Positions 46,001-54,000 of a stretch of DNA of 64,000 nt are shown in pieces. Made by a program: the position numbers and the translations under genes. The stretch spans positions 1,070,406 through 1,134,405 of the forward strand of contig NW_004451009.1 of assembly GCF_000321225.1 (NCBI RefSeq), given 5' to 3'. Numbering within the stretch: position 1 is the first letter of the stretch; each line of letters begins with the position of its first letter. The notes beneath the pieces are model-generated. The model ran no database searches, was not told the origin of the DNA, and saw nothing but the letters and a program-made list of their open reading frames with translations. The DNA comes from Odobenus rosmarus divergens. Its lineage: Eukaryota > Chordata > Mammalia > Carnivora > Odobenidae.

Positions 46001-46428
46001 CACTGATGAGAAACATATCCACCAGGGGAAGTGAGAGCAGGGAAATCAGACCACAGCAAGACCTGTAGTGGGGAGAGCAGGGAAGGTGGCCATTACATTG
46101 GTTAAGAGATGGCATTTTAAGGTGGAAACCCTTCTGTAACTCTGAGATTCATCAACAATGCCATTTGGAGACAATAGGGGAAGGTTCAGAAGAGCTTGCT
46201 TAAAGGCAGCAAGTGGGAGAATAATGGATGAGAATTGTGCTTATGGTTTTAAAGTAATTTTAAAGTAATTTTATTTTAAAGTAATTTTACCTCTTTAACA
46301 TGTTAAGAAAAGCTATTTCAGACTCTTTTTTCCGACTTGTCTTTATAGGTGCTAAAGTCAGAGCAGAAATTTATGAAGCATTTGAAAATATCTACCCTAT
46401 TCTAAAGGGTTTCAGGAAGACGACATAA
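27985..46428 (+). CDS. TBP: TBP, TATA-box-binding protein
   Basis: Coding exons are 27985-28038, 32058-32437, 37075-37162, 42623-42714, 44419-44586, 45766-45860 and 46349-46428. They total 957 nt, encoding 318 residues plus TAA. All junctions have GT..AG ends and phases chain. TBP is the nuclear DNA-binding core of TFIID and also serves in SL1 and TFIIIB. The N-terminus ([18 protein letters not shown]) leads to a glutamine/alanine repeat at residues 58-77, then a Ser/Thr/Pro-rich linker with [14 protein letters not shown]. The conserved saddle domain follows from about residue 140 to 318, with two imperfect repeats. It includes [75 protein letters not shown] and the C-terminal ILKGFRKTT. The core reads as the vertebrate sequence. 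Human TBP is 339 residues; the difference lies mainly in the shorter repeat. Confidence 0.98.
28391..28583 (-). mobile_element. CAN SINE
   Basis: A minus-strand diverged copy with an insertion in the head (ctgagctcatacccaggtgc). Confidence 0.88.
28624..28818 (+). mobile_element. CAN SINE, older variant
   Basis: A plus-strand copy with head ggggtgccttggtggctcag and the 'gcatctgactcttggtttc' variant. It has a shortened tail (gataaataaatctaaaaaag). Confidence 0.88.
28819..29383 (+). mobile_element. L1 3' end (carnivore), interrupted by a SINE
   Basis: L1 3' UTR wording ('gggtgatgggcattaaggag', 'gagcactgtgtgttatatgc', 'aactctgcctctgaaactaa') is present on both sides of the SINE at 29053-29256. 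Confidence 0.85.
29053..29256 (+). mobile_element. CAN SINE inside L1
   Basis: Near consensus. Duplication aaggaggacgcttgatgt (29035-29052) and aaggaggacatttgatgt (29257-29274), with two differences. Confidence 0.94.
29400..30420 (-). mobile_element. Old L1 segment, antisense
   Basis: A run of text such as 'gattgctaggtcatgtggta', 'tgcattttcctgatgactag' and 'tccattttgagttcattc' is characteristic of antisense old L1. There are no open frames of note. Confidence 0.75.
30701..30893 (-). mobile_element. CAN SINE
   Basis: A minus-strand copy with the perfect 17-bp duplication aatattggatataattt at 30684-30700 and 30894-30910. Confidence 0.95.
30970..31200 (+). repeat. MIR-type SINE fossil
   Basis: 'gcactggactgggtctcag', 'taggaaagtcatttagctgc' and a later 'aatgtgggaagaacag' follow the MIR layout. 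Confidence 0.65.
31689..31908 (-). mobile_element. CAN SINE with (GA)n expansion
   Basis: A minus-strand copy with a pure GA run at about 31753-31775. It has the perfect duplication gcaaatgcctttct at 31675-31688 and 31909-31922. Confidence 0.95.
32058..32437 (+). CDS. TBP: TBP exon 3 (Gln-rich exon)
   Basis: The acceptor is gcacag|GGTGCCATG and the donor CTGCA|gtgagt. It encodes residues 19-145, including the repeat and the [13 protein letters not shown] linker. Confidence 0.96.
32175..32234 (+). repeat. TBP: 12-bp coding microsatellite, (CAGCAGCAGGCC)x5
   Basis: Five identical 12-bp units encode (Gln-Gln-Gln-Ala)x5 at residues 58-77. In human TBP this place holds a nearly pure CAG/CAA glutamine tract. 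The third base is uniform across units, which indicates recent homogenisation. Confidence 0.97.
33562..33684 (+). mobile_element. Short tRNA-derived SINE (older carnivore form)
   Basis: Starts aaggggctgactggctcag and goes straight from the tRNA-like part (gtttgagcccatgttgggtg) to ttaaataaataaactta. It lacks the CT-rich body of the other copies. Confidence 0.8.
35177..35733 (+). pseudogene. RPS27: RPS27 processed pseudogene (with nested SINE)
   Basis: A retrocopy of ribosomal protein S27 mRNA. The 5' leader ends in agagagc and an ATG lies at 35209. The first codons read [20 protein letters not shown], clearly S27. A missing base near 35290 shifts the frame into a stop, but S27-like text (a [16 protein letters not shown] stretch) resumes in another frame. 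The 3' UTR signal aataaac is seen twice because a SINE inserted next to it. A short A-rich tail follows. The copy is flanked by the perfect 19-bp duplication aaaaactaactcaaaatag at 35158-35176 and 35734-35752, which is L1 sequence. It cannot encode full S27. Confidence 0.95.
35490..35692 (+). mobile_element. CAN SINE inside RPS27 pseudogene
   Basis: A near-consensus copy. Duplication aactatcacaataaac (35474-35489) and aactatcccaataaac (35693-35708) lies in the S27 3' end. Confidence 0.95.
36710..36930 (+). repeat. MIR-type SINE fossil
   Basis: 'aaatcctgactctgccactt', 'aagcctcagcttcatctgaa' and 'tggtaaacacttaatgtc' follow the MIR layout. Confidence 0.75.
37075..37162 (+). CDS. TBP: TBP exon 4
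   Basis: 88 nt from ttgcag| to AAG|gtcaga. It encodes [20 protein letters not shown] and ARNAEYNPK, the start of the first saddle repeat. Confidence 0.96.
37163..42622. other. TBP intron 4
   Basis: Mostly unique AT-rich DNA with a T-run at 38313-38334 and a diverged minus SINE (42166-42348). I see no gene; short open frames here have no recognisable content. Confidence 0.6.
42166..42348 (-). mobile_element. CAN SINE, diverged, with (CCCCG)n run
   Basis: A minus-strand copy whose middle is replaced by a C-rich run at 42263-42289. The flanks tgaaaatat and tgcaaatatt suggest a decayed duplication. Confidence 0.82.
42623..42714 (+). CDS. TBP: TBP exon 5
   Basis: 92 nt from ttttag|CGATTT to AAGAG|gtaggt. 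It encodes [20 protein letters not shown] and [10 protein letters not shown]. Confidence 0.96.
42715..44418. other. TBP intron 5
   Basis: One young minus SINE (43511-43730); otherwise unique. Confidence 0.6.
43511..43730 (-). mobile_element. CAN SINE, young
   Basis: A minus-strand copy with the perfect duplication cagacatgcttttc at 43497-43510 and 43731-43744. Confidence 0.95.
44419..44586 (+). CDS. TBP: TBP exon 6
   Basis: 168 nt from ccctag|TGAAGA to AGCAG|gtgagt. It encodes [20 protein letters not shown] through [13 protein letters not shown]. Confidence 0.96.
44587..45765. other. TBP intron 6
   Basis: One young minus SINE (45096-45287); otherwise unique. TBP intron 7 (45861-46348) is short and has no repeat beyond a local ttaaagtaatttt triplication near 46,250-46,290. 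Confidence 0.6.
45096..45287 (-). mobile_element. CAN SINE, young
   Basis: A minus-strand near-consensus copy flanked by gtatatcccag at 45085-45095 and 45290-45300. Confidence 0.94.
45766..45860 (+). CDS. TBP: TBP exon 7
   Basis: 95 nt from tcctag|TTACGA to AACAG|gtaagt. It encodes [20 protein letters not shown] and [12 protein letters not shown]. Confidence 0.96.
46349..46428 (+). CDS. TBP: TBP exon 8, coding part
   Basis: The acceptor is ctttatag|GTGCTAAAG. It encodes [25 protein letters not shown] and ends in TAA at 46426-46428. Confidence 0.96.
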
Positions 46429-47025
46429 TGGCTGTTATGTACTCCTGCCTCTGCACCCACTTGTTTTTAAAACAAATCAATTTTGGTACATTTAAATGGT
46501 GGTGTTGTGGATGGCTCCGATTTGGTGAGAAGATGGCTGTTCTGCGGGTTGTAGCACCCAGTGAAGCTCTCCATCCTGCGTTCCCCGCAGGGTTGCCGGG
46601 AAGTGGTCTTACTTCTGCACAGAGAACTCTGCGGCGCTGTGTAAGTTGCTCATACTGTGCTGCTGTTTGTGCAGCGCTGCCCGTTTATTTATATTTAGAT
46701 TTTAAACACATACTGCTGTCAGCAGGTTGGTTTGAGGTACAAAACTTCAAGTGTTAAAGCCACCTCTACAATTGATTGGACTTTTTCTTTTGTTTAATTT
46801 CTTCCCCATAAACCACAGTTTTTATATTTCTACCAGAAAAGTAAAAATCTTTTTTAAAAGTGTTGTTTTTCTAATTCGTGACTCCTAGGGGTTATTTTTG
46901 TGCCAGACACATTCCGCCTTTTCAGTATTGCAGGACAAAGTAGCCGTATTAATGAGAACGAATGGCTGTACATATTTTTCTTCCTTCAGAGTACTCTGTA
47001 CAATAAATGCTGTTTATAAAAGTGT
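46429..47025 (+). terminator. TBP: TBP 3' UTR and polyadenylation site
   Basis: About 0.6 kb of AT-rich 3' UTR leads to a canonical AATAAA at 47002-47007 (ctgtacaataaatgctg). Cleavage is expected some 15-20 nt later. Confidence 0.85.
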
Positions 47026-50000
47026 TAGATTGATGTTATAAATGATACCTTGTAAGATTTGTGTGATCATACTGTTAAAGCTGTATTTTAGATATAATTG
47101 CCTGAAACCATTTCAGTGTGTGCTTGCTTGCTCGTTGTTTGTTTCAATCAACATTGCATTGTATGTCGCAGTGATAATGGATGAACTACCTGAAAATTTA
47201 AGGTTGCTCATGAAACATGGATTTATTATCTTCCATATATCGAGCACCTCCTGTTTCCCAGATACATTGCCTGTAATTCTCACAAAACCTATAATTCGGT
47301 TTTGTTCCTTTTTCCCAGGTGAGCAAACTCCGGCCTCAGCTGCGGTATTTGCCCCAGGGTACATAGCTAGGGAACGCAAAACCAGGCTCTCGGCCAGAGT
47401 CCTTCAGTATTAAAGCTGGGTATGTGTACAGCCTGGTGAGGTGTTTGTTTTTCTCATGAATATTACCTGGAAATTTGTAAGTTCTTGGATTTTATTGTTT
47501 GGGTTAATTTGTCAAAGTATATTTTCAAGCAGTTCAGAGGCACATAATCAGAAAGGAAGAGTTCTTTCCTTCTCTCCCTGCTGCTTACTTACCCAGGTAT
47601 CTCCCAAGCCCCCTTCTGTGCAGTTTCTTTCCTTTTGGGCTGCTTTTGATCCCATATTTAGAAAATACTAAAGCATTTGTTGTTTTATAGCTTTGCTTTT
47701 TTTTTCAGTCAGTATGTCGTGGAGTCTGATAGCATCACAGATGTACATCATCTCTTACGTACCTTTATGTATTTACCTATTTCCTTAATTATCAGCAGTG
47801 TTTCAGCTGTAGGAAGCACCCTTATATGCCTGTTTGTGGTTCAGTGCAGACATTTCTGTAATGAACATGCCTAGGAGAGGAGCCACTGCCATCCATCAGT
47901 CCAATATTATCTCCTTCCATCCAAGAAAGAAGTATCTTTCCACATGTAGATCTTCTCTTAGTCAAGTTTTATATTTTTTTCATATAGGGCTTATACATTT
48001 CATATAAGTTAATTCCTAAGTTTCTCTGTTTCCTGGTATTAATGTTTCATTACGTTTCAAGTCTTGTTGACATATTTATTTTATTCCCAATCACTTTACT
48101 GAATTCTGAGGCTTTTCCCTGTGAAACAGTACACACAGAAAACCTAACAAGTATCTAGCATAGTGTATTACTCAGTAGACATCCCTGCAACCACCACTCA
48201 GAATCTTGCCCGTGTCCCAGGGGCCTCTTCTAGTCCAGCCACAACACCCCCCCCCAATAACCATTATCTTGAATTTTGTTATCATTTTATAGTCATGACC
48301 TAAATTACTAATATGGGTTAATCTTCCATTTTAAAAAAAAAAAAGGATGCTTCTCTGTTTTACTCCTTATATTCCCCCTCCCTGTCTTTTCCTTAAAATG
48401 TGAGGCCAAATTTACAGCTGGTAGTTTCTTACAGTATGTGTTTTGCTATTTTCAAACTCATGGTGTAGTTCAGCATGTTCCTGTGTTCGATTTCCTGCAA
48501 ATGAGCAGCTACATCCAGAGACTTCTCATTGATCTGTGAATTCATTAGTGGGTTGCAAATGATGAAATTCTACTTATTTTCCAGTCGTTCATTGGAATAC
48601 TTTTATAAAGTGATACACTTCATATAGCAGGATAAATGCTGCTTTCCCTTTGAAAGTTTTCGAGATTAAATACCTCATGAATTCATATTGATATATCCAA
48701 TTCAAATTCAGGACTACGGGGGTTTCATTTAATCACTTACATTATTTACACCGATAATCCTTAATTTTTAAAGACACACAGAATAATGTTAGAAAATCCC
48801 ATGGTCATTTACTTTATCTTACATTATACATGTAACAGTCTTAGATTGCATTACCACCAAGGTGATTATCAAAAGCACTTAAAAATACTTATTTTGTTAT
48901 CATCTCTGACTTGTCAAGGGATGATGAGACCAGCGTTCAGTATCTAATAAAAGGAGGGGTGAGCAGTCGGGTCATCCGACTCAGGCAGTGTCTGGGCCAA
49001 ACCGAAGTTTTGGTGGGCAGTGGAGTACGTGGATGGGCAATAGTGAATGACATCCTCTACAGGAAGTTACTGGGTGAGGCATAATTTTAGGGTGTTTTTA
49101 AATGCATCTTGACATTTCTAGAAGTAACTGAGTTGCTCAATGTTTTTATGTAAATTTTTGGTTTTAGGTTATTTTTATTTTTTCATATGATGGATTATTT
49201 TTCAACATGGATGCTAGTTGACATTGTGACATTTTCTTTCTGTTGATTTGGACTAGTCTATAAGTGGAAGGACCCTGTGAACCCTCACCCTAATTGCCAG
49301 AACATGGTAGGGATACATACCTAAAGGACAGCTTGGCTGGTTATTCCCAACATACCTGCAAGAATGTCCACAATCATCTGGTGATGTCTCCAAACAGACC
49401 CTAATGGGTTTGCTTAAAGTCCTTAGCAGTCAGGTCACTATTCTGCTTTGGAAAACTTACTGTAACATCTCCTGACTTTAAGAATCATTTACAATTGGCA
49501 ATGTGAAGACCCCCCACTAGTCCAGTTTTCCAGAAGCCACTGAGCTTCCTACCAAGTGTTGATTCTTGCCACCAGATGATGGACAACTTATAACGTGTCC
49601 TCCAGTAGCAACAGGCTGTATCACCATAGCTGTAGGTCATTCTCAGACTTCACTCTCCCAGGACACCATCCTCCCTCTTTACAGGTTGTATTTAAAAGTA
49701 GCTTAGTAACAAATCTCCCCGTCAGAATTCCATGCTGGTTTCCCATATGGAGCTATGTTTCACTGTATTTCATACACATCTGTTTATGAATAACACATAT
49801 GTACCTATAATGTGGGCTAATAGACCAGGACTTTCTCATATAGAAGTGTAGTAAAATAACCAGGTAGTCAGTGACATTAACTAATGGTTATATCCAAAAA
49901 AGATGCACTTATGGGAGAATATGAGCCACCTTAGATTAGCTGTTGGTTTTCAAGCACTGATCAACAGCAGTGTCCCTTCAGGTTTGCTTTAGTGCTGGGC

Positions 50001-50938
50001 AGGCATCACTGGTGTTGAAAGAACTGGGAATTGTCACAGCATAATTGTGAAACACTAGGGGCTGGAAGGAGCCTTAGCACGGTTAACAGATTTAGCTGAC
50101 CTCAGGGCCAGATTTCCCTAGCGAAATTCTAATGGCCAATTCCTGCCTCCTTACTTGGGTTTACTCCCCACGTGTACACTGGCATGAGTGGGGGGCGGGG
50201 GGGAGAGAAAGACCATTATTCTTGCCTTTCATCTCTCATCTGTGAGCAGTGCTGTTGGCAGATCAAGGTCAGTTTTGAAGTAGAGCCTCTCTTTGAAGTC
50301 AGTTATTCATCACATTCACCAGCCTACTGGAGTTTTGTATTTTTCCAGTGTTCTGGACTTCCATGTGTCTTAGAGCCCATGACAATGACCTGATAACCAG
50401 TCACGTCTCTTTGGGTTTTACCCAACTAGTTTTCTCTTGGTTTTAACATTGCAAATTTTAGGAGGAAAAATGTTCTGAGTAATGGATTGTCTTAATTAGG
50501 CAATTAACCCATTTTTATTTTAGAAAGAAACAAACACATAGGTAAAACGATCATTTCATAGTCCCACCATCCATAGTTAACTAGTTCCCACCGAGTATGT
50601 ATCTTTCCAGATTTCTGTGGACATACACATGTATACTTTTACAAAAATATGAACATAATATGAATATCTTGGTGTCAGTTTAAACCTGTATCTTGTACAT
50701 ATAGATGTTTATCATTAAGACTGCATTACCTTCTGCTGTAGGGATTCACCAAAATTTCTTTAAATACCTGTCACCAGACATTTTTGTTGCACTAATATTT
50801 ACACATTGTAAACTCACCTAAAACAACATCTTTGTACCTTTGTCTCTGCTATAATTATTTCCTTAGGATAAAGTCCTAGAAATGGACTTGCAAGGTCTAA
50901 GAGATTATGAGCATTTTTAAGGCTTTACGACATTCTCT
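47026..50938. other. TBP-PDCD2 tail-to-tail interval
   Basis: A MIR-like fossil lies at about 47,220-47,400 ('gtgagcaaactccggcctca', 'gggtacatagctagg'). Antisense old L1-like text lies at about 48,120-48,650, and another such stretch at about 50,540-50,930 runs up to the PDCD2 stop codon. The rest appears unique, with no gene. The PDCD2 3' UTR lies within the right part; a possible signal is tttatt (AATAAA on minus) at 50515-50520. Confidence 0.55.
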
Positions 50939-51097
50939 TTAGGGTGTATTTGTTATATCTTGCTTCCAAACAAATTCCTCTGTGTAGCCAATCCCCAGTC
51001 TACAGCTTTCAGCACAGGTGAAGACAGCCAGGACACCCCAGTCGACACTCCTGCCCAGTCTGTCGGCCTTTAGGTGGTTGAGCAGCTGCGGCATGAC
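50939..51097 (-). CDS. PDCD2: PDCD2 exon 6, coding part
   Basis: 159 nt from cttag|GTCATG to the TAA at 50941-50939. It encodes [20 protein letters not shown] through [14 protein letters not shown]. Confidence 0.95.
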   Translation of the reverse strand, partial: VMPQLLNHLKADRLGRSVDWGVLAVFTCAESCRLGIGYTEEFVWKQDITNTP

Positions 51098-54000
51098 CTA
51101 AGAGGATGACAGAATTAGAGCACTGCGCTGAGGCAGGGAGCACTGTCTGCTTTCAACAGACCTTCCTTGCCAGGGCGATTGCAGGCACTCCGGTCTTTTA
51201 ATCTCTAGCTTTGACACTAAGAACCAGTTACTGTTGGATACAGTCTTCACAATTCCTTTTTTTACCCTAAGCAAAACATATTACCTACCACTCTGTAAGG
51301 TTAGCAAATCAACAAGAGCATTTCTACCCAACCCAAATGGATTGTGATCCTAACAATTCCTTTTGAAAAACCGTTTGTCTTAAAGATTATATCCATCTGT
51401 TTTCCTAACAAATCCACAAACTAAAACCAAACCTTACTAAGGCCTCTAAAACGCTCCTGTCACAAAGTACAAAATACCTTAATTGCCATAACAAGAAAAG
51501 AAGGAATATTTAAAATTATAAGGTCACAAAATGCAGACACTAAAAATAATGATGTAACCACATGGGGAGGTGGGAGGATGGTCCAGATGGTATAAGAAAC
51601 TACATTTAAATCCTCATTACTGCACGTGCCCGTCAACGGATAATGTCTAAAAACTAGTAAACTGACAAGTTATCAGAAAAAGCATGTTATTTAGAGAACT
51701 ACCAGATAAAACTGTAAAAGACAATTCCCTCCAGGGAATAAGCTCTTAGGTGGGACAAGGCACTTTCTGTAGTAACAGGACCCATGTGCATATATTACTT
51801 CAGTAAAGTTTTGGAGCCTTTAATAACATAACTTAGGATGATTATACATATTAAAATACTCATTTAAGGTCATACCTGGAATTCAAATGTTCTCTTGGCA
51901 CCACAGGGGCAATATGGAATATCCTTTTCTTGAGGGATATTTTCACCAGAGATCCAGATGGGTGCAATCCCTCTGCCGTATCTGAGAACCTAAAATCAAC
52001 CAGGATCATGTGCAAATCATCATCTCACCTAAATTTCCAGTGGTAGCACGTGATTGGATAATAATCTGGAGAGCCTTGATGGAACACTCATCCGAAACGC
52101 AGTTTACTGTTCCCCCCAACTCAGACCTGGCACCGTTAATGCTTTTTCAGTGTCATCAAATCAGTTATTTTAGCTTAAATGACTCAGGATATCAAAATCC
52201 TATTTCATACATGGTAATATGGTTAGAATCTAAATCCTAGGAGTATTTTGTGAGGGTCCCACTCTAATCCTGTTTCTCCATTACCAGTTTCTAAATCCAA
52301 AATGCAGCCCAGAGTCTGTGCTTACTTTCACAGATAAAAGGAACCTCAGTTAAAATTTTTTTTAATTTTTATTGTTATGTTAATCACCATACATTGTATC
52401 ATTAGTTTTTGATGTAGTGTTCCGTGATTCATTGTTTGTGCATAACAAACCCAGTGCTCCACGCAGTATGTGCCCTCTTTAATACCCATCACCAGGCTAA
52501 CCCAACCCCCCACCCTCCTCCCCTCTAGAACCCTCAGTTTGTTTTTCAGAGTCCATCATCTCTAATGGTTCATCTCCCCCTCCGACTTAACTCCCCTTCA
52601 TTCTTCCCTCCTGCTATCTTCTTCTTTTCCTCAGTTAAAAATTTTAAAAGGGACCAAGGGTGTCTGGGTGGCTCAGTCGGTTATGTGCCTAAATCTTGGT
52701 TTCAGCTCAGGTCATGGTCTCGGGCCCATGAGATGGAGCCTCCACACTCAGCACAGAGTCTGCTTGTCCCTCTCCCTCTCCCCCTGCTCAAGCGTGCATG
52801 CACGCTCTCTCTTGCATGCTCTCTCAAATAATAAAATCTTAAAATAAAAAAGAAAGTCTTCCTTTGCCCCCCTACCCCCGCTTGTGGGTGCCCTCATATA
52901 TTATTTTCATTTTAAAGGGACAAATACCAAGTAATACAGTTGTTTAGATAAATACTACAGAGATAAATTTCACTGTAAGATCTTAAACATCAACAGAGTG
53001 GCTTTCCTATGTTTTGTTAAAAGCATATGCATTGCTAAAATCTACCTTCACCGTGTTTAGGACCTAGGTCTATTCTTATGATATTCTTCTCCTGGATATT
53101 TATTTGACTCAGTGATTGCTTTACAGGAGTTTAGCTGAACTTTCTTCAGTGATTTAGGTTTACATTGAATGTCTTTAAGGGGAATGATACTAACAGAAAA
53201 ACAGGGATGAAGAAGGGAAACATCTGCTGAGCACTTATTATGTGCCTACATTCTTCCTTCATCCTCACGACTGACCTCTAATTTTTTCACACTGTAGATG
53301 CAATTACATCAGAGCTCTTCGTGTAACTCTAGGATCCAGGCTTCTTCCCAACTCCAAAGCCCATTTTTCTTTTCACAAAACCAGTGTCTGTGTTAACATG
53401 TCATGTTGGTTTTACAAGCAAAAGGTTCCTATTGGATAAATGGGCAAAAATATCTGTTCCTTTCTTTCTGCCACTGGTGCAAACTTCCTGTATTACAGGC
53501 AACATCTTACTCATCTGTCTCGGATGCCTTCTTTAAAATACGGACCCTACATGATAAAGAGTATAACCTGTAGTTTTTCAGTAACTACTGACAGGATCAG
53601 CAGACTATCTGTGTGAAGGACTCATAACAAGAGAGTAGCTTTATAGTAGTTACTTCTCAGGGACTGTACCCTGAAAACACCACCTGAAAAGAACACAAGA
53701 AGGAGTTGTAGGAGTTCTAGTTTACCTGTTCTGGCTCAAGGGCTATTTTAGTTTTAAACTTCTGGAAAATTTTATCTTCCTTGGATTCGTGTTTTGCCAT
53801 GGAATCCAATTCTTCCTCAGGTGCTTCACCTGAAAAATTATCAACACAACCATTACATCAATAGGACTAGTCCCCGTGACTTGACATTTCCTACATGCTG
53901 AGGGCAGGAAATTTCAAACAACCAACTTAATGTTAAATCAGATAATGAGGGCGCCTGGGTGGCTCAGTTGGTTAAGCGACTGCCTTCGGCTCAGGTCATG

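Larger units (their letters stand above)
51990..53725. other. PDCD2 intron 4
   Basis: Holds a 5'-truncated young L1 (52,361-52,628), a plus SINE (52658-52852) and a MIR3-like fragment near 53,220-53,380. Confidence 0.6.
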
